Shown: positions 1-5,977 of the stretch, piece by piece
Position numbering within the stretch: position 1 is the first letter of the stretch
Layout: every line of letters starts with the position of its first letter
DNA from: CAZXVW01 sp964644025
Lineage (GTDB): Bacteria; Acidobacteriota; Terriglobia; Bryobacterales; Bryobacteraceae
Length of the DNA: 6,861 nucleotides
Direction of reading: 5' to 3'
Assembly: GCA_964644025.1 (NCBI GenBank)
Contig: CAZXVW010000207.1
Span: forward strand, 1 to 6,861
The notes under the pieces: model-generated
The model's input: the letters and a program-made list of their open reading frames with translations, nothing else
The model's database searches: none
Told to the model about the DNA's origin: nothing
Made by a program: the position numbers and the translations under genes

Positions 1-50
1 GCGCCGCACCTATTCAGTGTTGCAAACTGGTGGGTGTGCCGTGTCCGGCC
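1..50. other. Left-edge flank, no identifiable gene
   Basis: This is the short stretch downstream of the minus-strand cupin stop codon. One plus-strand frame is open from base 1 to a TAG at 52-54, giving 17 codons with no recognisable motif. It could be the tail of a convergent gene or chance. A GCCG/CGGC stem of four base pairs lies near 38-49, but no T-tract follows it, so I do not call a terminator. Confidence 0.25.
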
Positions 51-374
51 TTAGCTCCTCCGAATCAGAACCAACAGCATTACCAGCGGCGTTTTGGCCT
101 GGATGCCGTGTTCCAAGCCGGCCGGCATGTGAACCACTGTGCCGGCGGCGGCTTCCAGCGCGTCCTGGCCGAGCCTCAGGTCCGCCTCGCCGTTCACGAA
201 GTACAGGACCGCCGGCATCGGCGCCGTGTGAGCAGACAGCTCCTGGCCGGGGGCAAAGCCAAATGCTACGACTTTGCTATGCGCGTCATCCTGCAGCGTG
301 CGGCTCAGGATGCCATTCTCGGGAATGCTGATCTCGGCGGGAAGGTCCTTGATAAAGGTATAAGGTTGCGTCAT
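51..374 (-). CDS. Small single-domain cupin protein
   Basis: The product is a 107-residue protein that is essentially one cupin beta-barrel. Residues about 35-69 form the first cupin motif, with a Gly-Gln-Glu-Leu-Ser-Ala-His stretch (H49) followed by a hydrophobic strand and NGEA at 61-64. Residues about 74-104 form the second, with a VVHMPAGLEH segment containing H82 and H89. The canonical first motif carries HxH and a downstream Glu. Here only H49 is kept; the second His is Ala51 and the Glu position is Ala55, so any metal site is non-classical. No signal peptide is seen, so the protein is probably cytoplasmic. Small stand-alone cupins are often sensors or metal- or ligand-binding accessory proteins, but the substrate cannot be told from sequence. 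It is divergent from glgP. The ATG at 374 has no clear Shine-Dalgarno sequence and lies only 10 bases after a good -10 box. Confidence 0.88.
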   Translation of the reverse strand: MTQPYTFIKDLPAEISIPENGILSRTLQDDAHSKVVAFGFAPGQELSAHTAPMPAVLYFVNGEADLRLGQDALEAAAGTVVHMPAGLEHGIQAKTPLVMLLVLIRRS

Positions 375-384
375 CGTAGTCCCG

Positions 385-413
385 ATTATCTCTTATGGGC
401 CCCGGGGCGTCAG
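385..413 (-). promoter_or_regulatory. Sigma70-like promoter of the cupin gene
   Basis: Read on the minus strand there is a -35 box CTGACG (408-413, four of six consensus bases), a 17-base spacer, and a -10 box GATAAT (385-390, five of six). Transcription would begin around 377-379, only about 3-5 bases ahead of the cupin ATG at 374. The transcript would thus be leaderless or nearly so, which agrees with the lack of a Shine-Dalgarno sequence. This is a motif match by eye. Confidence 0.5.
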
Positions 414-464
414 TGACTAACATCATAAGACAGCTCCGGTGAGAATCTCGCAAGTTGGGGCCCA
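396..464. repeat. Inverted repeat arms TGGGCCCC / GGGGCCCA in divergent gap
   Basis: TGGGCCCC at 396-403 is matched by its reverse complement GGGGCCCA at 457-464. Each arm contains the self-palindrome GGGCCC (397-402 and 458-463), and the centres are 61 bases apart. The left arm lies in the spacer of the cupin promoter. It could be a pair of operator half-sites or a stem in the glgP leader, but eight-base G/C arms also arise by chance in GC-rich DNA. Confidence 0.3.
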
Positions 465-519
465 CGGGAGACAATAGATGACGGACGCAAAGCCCGGATG
501 GTGATGAGAGGCGACTGAC

Positions 520-525
520 AAGGGA
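520..525 (+). promoter_or_regulatory. Ribosome binding site of glgP
   Basis: AAGGGA lies six bases before the ATG at 532 and supports that start. I could not find a convincing -35/-10 pair for glgP in 420-519; the nearest -10-like hexamer, TAACAT (418-423), lacks a -35 partner. Confidence 0.5.
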
Positions 526-531
526 AGCGGA

Positions 532-3117
532 ATGAAACCAATTGGCAAAGTTATCGTAATACCGAAATTGCCCCCCGCTGTGGAACGGCTCCGGACGCTT
601 GCCTACAACGTGCGCTGGGCCTGGAACCATGACGCGGTGGAACTATTCCGGCGTCTGGACAGCGACCTTTGGGAATCGACGGGCCACAACCCGGTACGAA
701 TGCTCGGCACGATCGACCAGCGGCGGCTGGAAGCCGCCTCCTCAGACGATGCGTTCCTGGCCCACCTGGACCGGGTGGCACGGGAGCTGGATGAATACCT
801 CGCGGCCCGTTCCACCTGGTTCCGGCGGAATTATGGCCGGGCGGGAACACCCCTGGTAGCGTACTTTTCGGCCGAATTCGGCCTGACGGAGTCCCTGTCG
901 ATTTTTGCCGGAGGACTGGGGATTCTCGCCGGCGATCACCTGAAATCGGCCAGCGATCTCGGGGTTCCCCTTGTAGGCGTCGGGCTCCTGTACCAGCAGG
1001 GCTATTTCCGGCAGTACCTCAGCGCCGCCGGCTGGCAACAGGAAGAATACGAAGATAACGACTTTCAGAACCTTCCGCTGACCTTGGAGAGGGATGCGGC
1101 GGGCGCGCCCTTGATGATCTCGGTTGACTTTCCCGGCCGCCAACTCCACGCCCAGGTGTGGCGGGTCAGCGTGGGGCGCGTGCCTCTCTACTTACTGGAT
1201 GCCAACATCGAGGCAAACGCAAGCCAGGAAGATCGCGACATCACCGACCAGTTGTACGGCGGGGACCGCGAGATGCGGCTGAAGCAGGAGATCCTGCTCG
1301 GCATCGGTGGCTACCGGGCGTTGCGGGCGCTCGGTCTGCAGCCTACCGTCTTCCATATGAACGAGGGTCATTCCGCATTTCTGGCCCTGGAGCACGTCCG
1401 GCAGCTCAGGGAGGAGCATGGCCTGTCGTTCTACGAGGCGCGAGAACTCGCCGAGCCAAGCTGCATCTTCACCACGCACACGCCCGTGCCGGCCGGGCAC
1501 GATTACTTTTCGCCGGAACTGATGCGCCAGTACCTGTTTGATTACTCGCAACAGCTCGGCATTTCCTGGAGTGAGTTCCTGCGGCTGGGACACAGCCGCC
1601 CCTCACATACCATGGAAGAATTCTGTATGACGTCGCTGGCCTTGCATCTTTCCCCGTTCAGCAACGGAGTGAGCAAGCTACACGGCCAGGTCAGCCGCCA
1701 GATGTGGAAGACCATGTGGCCGGGGATTCCCACCGAAGAGATTCCCATCGGCAACGTAACCAACGGCGTGCACTTCCAGTCCTGGATCTCCCGGGATATG
1801 AACGAGCTTTATGAGCGTTACCTCGGACCGCGCTGGCGGGAAGAGCCGGCGGACCGGGGACTGTGGCAGAAGGTTCAGTCGATCCCCGCCGAAGAGCTCT
1901 GGCGGACGCACGAGAGGCGCAGGGAACGGCTGGTGGCTTTCGCCCGGCGGCGTCTGCTGGCGCAGTTGCGCCGGCGAGGCGTGCCGGAGGCCGAGATCGA
2001 AGCGGCGGAGCAGGTGCTGGACTCTCGCGCGCTGACCATCGGATTCGCCCGGCGTTTTGCCACTTATAAGCGAGCCACGTTATTTCTCCGGGACACCAAG
2101 CGGCTGGCCCGCCTGCTGAATAATCCCGAGCGGCCGGTCCAGATCATCTTCGCCGGCAAGGCCCATCCGCGTGATGAGGCCGGCAAGAACTTGATCCACG
2201 AAATTGCCAGTCTGATCCGGGAACCGGAGTTTCGCCGCTGCCTCGTCTTCATCGAGGATTACGACATGACCGTGGCGCGCTACCTCGTCCAGGGCGCCGA
2301 CGTTTGGCTCAACACCCCTCTCCGTCCCAATGAGGCTTGCGGAACCAGCGGGATGAAGGCCGCGGCCAATGGCGTGCTGAATCTGTCGACTCTGGACGGC
2401 TGGTGGGCGGAAGCCTGGGAAGAGGCCCAGCAGAGAGGGCAGTTCATTGGCTGGGCGATCGGCCGGGGCGAGGTGTATCCCGACCAGGCCTACCAGGACG
2501 AGATTGAGGCCGAAGCTCTGTACGAAGTGTTGGAACGCGATGTGGTGCCGACGTTCTACGATCGGCCCCACAACGGGTTGCCCCGCAAATGGACCGAGCG
2601 GATGAAATCCGGTATCGCCTTTCTCTGCCACACTTACAACACGCACCGGATGGTTCGCGAGTATACCGAGCAGTTCTATCTCATGGCCCACAGCAAACGG
2701 GCGCTGTTGGCCGAAGACGGCGCCAGCCGGGCTAGGCGGCTGGCCGAATGGAGAGGCCGCATCCATGCCAACTGGCCGCAGGTGCGCGTCGAGTCCATAT
2801 CGAGCGACACGCCGAACCAGATTCAGGTGGGCGACAAGGTGGCTGTCCGGGCCAGGATACACCTCGGCCCCCTTTCCCCCGACGAAGTGGCGGTGGAACT
2901 TTACTGCGGCAAACTCAACCCGAAAGGGGAATTCAGCAACGGGTTGGCAGTGACCATGAACCACCTGGGAGCCGACGGCGAGGTCCACACCTTCGAGGCA
3001 GCCTATGGCCCCATCCCGGAGAGCGGCGAGGTCGGTTACACGGTCCGGGTGCTGCCCTATCATAAGGACCTGAGCAGTCCTTTTCTCCCGGGCTACGTGA
3101 CGTGGGCGACCGGGTGA
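532..3117 (+). CDS. glgP: Alpha-glucan (glycogen/maltodextrin) phosphorylase, DUF3417 type
   Basis: This cytoplasmic enzyme, 861 residues long, cleaves alpha-1,4-glucan chains with phosphate to give glucose-1-phosphate, using pyridoxal phosphate. Residues about 13-120 match the N-terminal DUF3417 extension typical of this clade, ending in YFSAEFGL (111-118). Next come a GGLGILAGDHLK block (127-138), NEGHSAF (277-283) and THTPVPAGHD (315-324, whose His corresponds to an active-site position). The C-terminal half has RFATYKR (508-514), FAGKAHPRDE (540-549) and the PLP-lysine motif EACGTSGMK (601-609, Lys609). Residues about 750-861 look like a beta-rich tail domain seen in the long members of this family. 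Length and all key motifs are intact, with no frameshift. The start is supported by an upstream AAGGGA and by similarity of the first residues to family N-termini. It is convergent with the cyclophilin gene 12 bases downstream. Glycogen versus maltodextrin preference cannot be decided from sequence. Confidence 0.96.
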   Translation: MKPIGKVIVIPKLPPAVERLRTLAYNVRWAWNHDAVELFRRLDSDLWESTGHNPVRMLGTIDQRRLEAASSDDAFLAHLDRVARELDEYLAARSTWFRRNYGRAGTPLVAYFSAEFGLTESLSIFAGGLGILAGDHLKSASDLGVPLVGVGLLYQQGYFRQYLSAAGWQQEEYEDNDFQNLPLTLERDAAGAPLMISVDFPGRQLHAQVWRVSVGRVPLYLLDANIEANASQEDRDITDQLYGGDREMRLKQEILLGIGGYRALRALGLQPTVFHMNEGHSAFLALEHVRQLREEHGLSFYEARELAEPSCIFTTHTPVPAGHDYFSPELMRQYLFDYSQQLGISWSEFLRLGHSRPSHTMEEFCMTSLALHLSPFSNGVSKLHGQVSRQMWKTMWPGIPTEEIPIGNVTNGVHFQSWISRDMNELYERYLGPRWREEPADRGLWQKVQSIPAEELWRTHERRRERLVAFARRRLLAQLRRRGVPEAEIEAAEQVLDSRALTIGFARRFATYKRATLFLRDTKRLARLLNNPERPVQIIFAGKAHPRDEAGKNLIHEIASLIREPEFRRCLVFIEDYDMTVARYLVQGADVWLNTPLRPNEACGTSGMKAAANGVLNLSTLDGWWAEAWEEAQQRGQFIGWAIGRGEVYPDQAYQDEIEAEALYEVLERDVVPTFYDRPHNGLPRKWTERMKSGIAFLCHTYNTHRMVREYTEQFYLMAHSKRALLAEDGASRARRLAEWRGRIHANWPQVRVESISSDTPNQIQVGDKVAVRARIHLGPLSPDEVAVELYCGKLNPKGEFSNGLAVTMNHLGADGEVHTFEAAYGPIPESGEVGYTVRVLPYHKDLSSPFLPGYVTWATG

Positions 3118-3129
3118 TGCCGCCGCACC

Positions 3130-3900
3130 TTACTCCACGATCGTCGCGGTCTTGATGTAGTCCAGCTTCGGGAACCTCTTGTTCAGATAAGCGTTACCCT
3201 GGTTTCGAATCAGAGGCTGCTCCGGGGCCTCGCCGTAACCTGCGTAAAGCTTGCCGACCACGTCCATTCCCTCAATAATCCGGCCGAATGGTGCAAAACC
3301 CTGGCTGTCCAGAAATGAGTTGGTCTTCAAGTTGATGAACACCTGGGTGGTGCGCGAATTCGGGCCGCTGGTGGCGAATGACAAGGTCCCTCGGCGGTTA
3401 GTCTTTGTCACCGGGTCATCCTTGATGCGAGCGTTAGCCCACATCCGGGAGATGGCCGGATCACCATGCATGCCGAATTGGATCACGAAGTTCGGCACGA
3501 CCCGGAAGAAGCGGCACTCGTCATAAAATCCATTCTTGACCAGGTTATAGAAGCGGTCCGCGCCCCGGGGGGCCCAGGAACGGTTCACCTCGATGAGAAT
3601 GTCTCCCTTGCTGGTTTCAAACTTGACCTTGTAAACGTCGGGCGCCTTCTCCTTCAGCGCCGACGGATTCCGGAGCGACTTCCTGGCAGCGGTTTCCGCG
3701 GCCGCTGGCTTGGCCTCCTCCGGTTTCTTTTCCGGTTGGGCCTGAGGCGCCTCGGCCGGTTTCTCCGGAGGCTTGGCAGCTTCCTTCGCCGGTTGCTCGG
3801 CCGGTTGTGGTTGTTCGGCACAGCCGAGGAAAAACAGCGGGACCACCGCAACAGCGGCAATCAGCGCGGAGGACAAGAACGATCTTTTACTGGTCATCAT
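3130..3900 (-). CDS. Cyclophilin-type peptidyl-prolyl isomerase, predicted lipoprotein
   Basis: The product is 256 residues from the ATG at 3900. It starts with a lipoprotein-type signal: a basic start with Lys-Arg, a hydrophobic core, then FLGC with Cys27 as the probable lipidated residue. Phe at -3 makes the lipobox slightly atypical. Residues about 28-84 are a low-complexity Pro/Ala/Glu/Lys linker, likely a flexible tether. Residues 89-256 are a cyclophilin barrel. The catalytic segment FFRVVPNFVIQFG holds Arg133, Phe138 and Gln141, matching CypA Arg55, Phe60 and Gln63; Gln186 and Phe188 match CypA Gln111 and Phe113. CypA Trp121 is replaced by Phe, as in many bacterial members. It should catalyse cis-trans isomerisation of X-Pro bonds at the membrane surface outside the cytoplasm. 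An in-frame ATG at 3927 would add nine residues but has no ribosome site, whereas GAGG lies eight bases before 3900. ATG at 3897 is also possible. Confidence 0.93.
   Translation of the reverse strand: MMTSKRSFLSSALIAAVAVVPLFFLGCAEQPQPAEQPAKEAAKPPEKPAEAPQAQPEKKPEEAKPAAAETAARKSLRNPSALKEKAPDVYKVKFETSKGDILIEVNRSWAPRGADRFYNLVKNGFYDECRFFRVVPNFVIQFGMHGDPAISRMWANARIKDDPVTKTNRRGTLSFATSGPNSRTTQVFINLKTNSFLDSQGFAPFGRIIEGMDVVGKLYAGYGEAPEQPLIRNQGNAYLNKRFPKLDYIKTATIVE
3720..3806 (-). repeat. Imperfect in-frame repeat encoding the lipoprotein linker
   Basis: The hexamer CCGGTT (plus strand) occurs five times, at 3720, 3732, 3756, 3789 and 3801, at spacings of 12, 24, 33 and 12 bases, all multiples of three. 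On the coding strand these give QPAE/KPAE-like units within residues about 32-61 of the cyclophilin lipoprotein. The pattern looks like a degenerate 12-base tandem repeat that may vary in length between strains. Confidence 0.55.
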
Positions 3901-3908
3901 TGATGAAA

Positions 3909-3912
3909 CCTC
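3909..3912 (-). promoter_or_regulatory. Ribosome binding site choosing the cyclophilin start
   Basis: On the minus strand GAGG stands eight bases before the ATG at 3900. The upstream in-frame ATG at 3927 is preceded by no purine-rich site, so this motif favours the shorter protein, which also gives a more usual lipoprotein signal length. Confidence 0.5.
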
Positions 3913-3939
3913 ATAAGCCAGGTTCATGTGCTTGAATCA

Positions 3940-3968
3940 ACTATACTACCGCCGTCGGCGTGGATAAA
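3940..3968 (-). promoter_or_regulatory. Candidate promoter of the cyclophilin gene
   Basis: On the minus strand a -10 box TATAGT (3940-3945, five of six) is preceded after 17 bases by TTTATC (3963-3968, three of six to the -35 consensus). Transcription would start near 3933, giving a leader of roughly 33 bases before the ATG at 3900 that contains the GAGG site. If so, the upstream ATG at 3927 would sit very close to the 5' end. Confidence 0.4.
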
Positions 3969-3990
3969 GCAGGTTCTCCGCCTTCGAGAG

Positions 3991-4018
3991 CCGACTCCGG
4001 GGCCTGACCCACTACAAT
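3991..4018 (+). promoter_or_regulatory. Candidate promoter of the galU cluster, leaderless type
   Basis: TACAAT (4013-4018, five of six to TATAAT) stands exactly seven bases before the ATG at 4026. A weak -35 candidate CCGACT (3991-3996, three of six) lies 16 bases upstream. Transcription would start at or next to the ATG, which fits the absence of any Shine-Dalgarno sequence before either possible galU start. Confidence 0.4.
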
Positions 4019-4025
4019 GGTTTTG

Positions 4026-4910
4026 ATGATTCCCAAAGTTCGCAAGGCGGTTTTTCCGGCGGCTGGCCTGGGCACGCGGTTCCTGCCGGCGACGAAGGCG
4101 CAGCCCAAGGAGATGCTGCCGGTGGTGGACAAGCCTCTGATTCAGTATGGGGTGGAGGAAGCGATTCACTCCGGCGTCAAGAACATCATCATTGTCACCG
4201 GCCGCAACAAGAGCAGCATCGAGGACCATTTCGACGTCAGCTTCGAACTGGAACGTATCCTTGAGGCAAAGGGCAAGAAAGACCTGCTGGCGGTCGTTCA
4301 GGGCATTTCTGATATGATCAGCGTTGCCTACGTGCGCCAAAAGGAAGCCCTTGGTCTGGGCCACGCCGTGCTCCGCGCCCGGGAGCTCGTGGGGCCGGAG
4401 CCATTCGCGGTAGTGCTTTCCGACGACGTGATCCGGGCCGACACTCCTTGTTTGCGCCAGCTTCTGGACATCTACGAGTCCTACGGCGCTTCGGTCGTGG
4501 CGCTGATGGAAGTGCCGGAAGAGAGCGTCTCGGCCTATGGAGTCGTCGAGGCCGAGCCGGTCGACCACGGCGGGAGCACGGACAGATTATTTCGCATTCG
4601 CAACCTGGTGGAAAAACCCAGGCGGGGGGAGGCGCCCTCCCGGCTTGCTATCATCGGCCGGTACGTGCTCACACCGGAGATCTTCAGTTCCATCGATTCG
4701 GTCGGACCCGGCGCCGGTGGTGAAATCCAGCTCACCGATGCTCTCCGGCACCTGCTGCTCGACCGTCCAATTTACGGGTTGCGCTTCCAGGGCCGCCGTT
4801 ACGATGCGGGCGACAAGCTAGGGTTCCTTCAGGCGACTGTCGAGTTGGCCCTGGGGCGGGAAGACCTGGGCGGACCGTTCCGAACCTACCTCAAATCATT
4901 GCGCCTGTAA
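4026..4910 (+). CDS. galU: UTP--glucose-1-phosphate uridylyltransferase
   Basis: GalU joins UTP and glucose-1-phosphate to give UDP-glucose, the donor for cell-surface polysaccharides and other glycosylations; it is cytoplasmic. The protein is 294 residues from the ATG at 4026, a normal length for the family. The nucleotide-binding signature starts at Gly14: GLGTRFLPATK (14-24) followed by PKEML (27-31). LSDD (131-134) supplies the metal-binding aspartate, VEKP (195-198) carries the conserved Glu-Lys, and GAGGEIQLTDAL and a C-terminal YDAGDKLGFLQA are also typical. All key residues are present. An in-frame ATG at 4017 would add three residues (Met-Val-Leu) and cannot be excluded, but it overlaps a TACAAT box. 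Neither start has a ribosome site. It heads a same-strand cluster with the TIM-barrel gene 24 bases downstream. Its substrate is the product of the glgP enzyme encoded nearby. Confidence 0.95.
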   Translation: MIPKVRKAVFPAAGLGTRFLPATKAQPKEMLPVVDKPLIQYGVEEAIHSGVKNIIIVTGRNKSSIEDHFDVSFELERILEAKGKKDLLAVVQGISDMISVAYVRQKEALGLGHAVLRARELVGPEPFAVVLSDDVIRADTPCLRQLLDIYESYGASVVALMEVPEESVSAYGVVEAEPVDHGGSTDRLFRIRNLVEKPRRGEAPSRLAIIGRYVLTPEIFSSIDSVGPGAGGEIQLTDALRHLLLDRPIYGLRFQGRRYDAGDKLGFLQATVELALGREDLGGPFRTYLKSLRL

Positions 4911-4923
4911 GATTTGCTCGATC

Positions 4924-4928
4924 GGGAG
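4924..4928 (+). promoter_or_regulatory. Ribosome binding site of the TIM-barrel gene
   Basis: GGGAG ends six bases before the ATG at 4935. This, together with the twin-arginine signal beginning right after that Met, decides against an in-frame TTG at 4914, which has no ribosome site and would add seven residues before the signal. Confidence 0.65.
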
Positions 4929-4934
4929 AGAAGG

Positions 4935-5972
4935 ATGAACCGTCGGAATTTCTTGGCAACCACTGCCGCAGCCATGACGGCCGGCTCCGCCGGATCGAAC
5001 GCCGGGGTGCGGCCAAAGATTGGGATTGATTTGTTCAGCATCCGCTCCTCGAAGTGGTCCCCGTTCGAGTACCTGGACTACTGCGCAGGGTTGAAAGCGG
5101 ATCTGGTTCATTTTTCGGAAGTGCGCTTCCTGGGCAGCCTGGAACAGGAGCACGTCCGGAAGGTGGGCGAGTACGCCAGGCGCCTGGGCATCGAGTTGGA
5201 AATCGGCATGGGGTCGATCTGCCCGACGTCGAAGCGCTTCAATGCCCGCCTGGGCACGGCCGAGGAGCAACTGGTGAAAATGATCACCGCGGCGAAGGCC
5301 GCTGGTTCCAGCATCGTTCGCGCCTACCTTGGCTCAATGAACGATCGCAAGGGCCCGGTTCCGCTGGAACGCCACATCGAGAATACGGTTCGGGTGTTGC
5401 GGAATGTGCGTTCACGCGCCGCCGATGCCGGTGTCAAGATCGCGGTGGAGAACCACGCCGGCGACTTGCAGGCCCGCGAGCTGAAGACGCTGATCGAAGA
5501 AGCGGGAAAGGATTTCGTCGGTGCCTGCATCGACTCCGGGAATCCATTGTGGACGCTGGAGGACCCCCATCTCACATTGGAAACGCTGGCCCCTTACGCG
5601 CTGACCAGCCATATTCGGGACAGTGCGGTTTGGCGAACGCCGAACGGTGCGGCCGTGCGGTGGGTTCGGACCGGGGAAGGTAACGTCGGTATCGACCGCT
5701 GGCTCCGGCGCTACGTGGAGTTGCACCCCGGGCACGCGGTCACGCAGGAGGTCATCGTCACCGGGCCCCGCGAATTCCCGTTCTTACAGCCGGAGTTCTG
5801 GCCGCCGTACCGTGAGGTGCCGGCCTGGGCGTTCTGCCGTTTCCTGGCGCTGGCGGAACGCGGCAGACCGGCCGGGGGCTATGCGCCGCCGGCCAAGCAA
5901 GAGCAGGCGCGGCGGGAGCGTGAGGATCTGGAAGCCAGCGTCCGTTACGTGCGAAAGATACTGGGAGTCTGA
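4935..5972 (+). CDS. Tat-exported sugar isomerase/epimerase-like TIM-barrel protein
   Basis: The product is 345 residues with a twin-arginine signal at the N-terminus: RRNFLATT from Arg3, then an Ala/Gly/Ser-rich stretch with a likely cleavage site near Ala23. It should be exported folded. The mature part is a xylose-isomerase-like TIM barrel (AP_endonuc_2 superfamily). Candidate metal ligands, one per strand end, are Glu172 in VENHAGD, Asp200 in CIDSGN, His226 in SHIRDS and Glu272 in TQEV. This Glu-Asp-His-Glu order and spacing resemble those of ketose 3-epimerases. Family members include sugar isomerases, epimerases, inosose dehydratases and enzymes acting on 3-keto-glycosides, so the substrate is open. 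Export argues against a phosphorylated cytoplasmic sugar. It follows galU by 24 bases and precedes the redoxin gene by 5, suggesting one transcript. A metal enzyme folded with cofactor in the cytoplasm would explain Tat use; that is inference. Confidence 0.9.
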   Translation: MNRRNFLATTAAAMTAGSAGSNAGVRPKIGIDLFSIRSSKWSPFEYLDYCAGLKADLVHFSEVRFLGSLEQEHVRKVGEYARRLGIELEIGMGSICPTSKRFNARLGTAEEQLVKMITAAKAAGSSIVRAYLGSMNDRKGPVPLERHIENTVRVLRNVRSRAADAGVKIAVENHAGDLQARELKTLIEEAGKDFVGACIDSGNPLWTLEDPHLTLETLAPYALTSHIRDSAVWRTPNGAAVRWVRTGEGNVGIDRWLRRYVELHPGHAVTQEVIVTGPREFPFLQPEFWPPYREVPAWAFCRFLALAERGRPAGGYAPPAKQEQARREREDLEASVRYVRKILGV

Positions 5973-5977
5973 CCCTT

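Noticed and set aside
38..49. Short GCCG/CGGC hairpin downstream of the cupin gene
   Set aside because: A four-base stem without a following T-tract is too weak to call a terminator.
30..416. Plus-strand open frame of 128 codons across the cupin gene
   Set aside because: It lies opposite the cupin gene, whose minus-strand translation is clearly a cupin fold with its own promoter.
2080..3063. Long minus-strand open frame of 327 codons inside glgP
   Set aside because: It is fully antisense to conserved phosphorylase coding sequence, its translation shows no recognisable domain, and long antisense frames are common in GC-rich genes.
3466..3903. Plus-strand open frame of 145 codons with a repetitive Leu/Arg-rich stretch
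   Set aside because: The repetition is the reverse complement of the Pro/Ala/Lys/Glu linker of the cyclophilin lipoprotein. It is a shadow, not an amphipathic peptide gene.
3924..4568. Minus-strand open frame of 214 codons opposite galU
   Set aside because: It is antisense to the conserved galU nucleotidyltransferase motifs, and its translation resembles nothing recognisable.
4914..4934. Upstream TTG start for the TIM-barrel gene
   Set aside because: It would add seven residues before the twin-arginine signal and has no ribosome site, while GGGAG is well placed for the ATG at 4935.
5412..5735. Minus-strand open frame opposite the TIM-barrel gene
   Set aside because: It is a shadow of the metal-ligand region of the TIM-barrel protein, with no family resemblance of its own.
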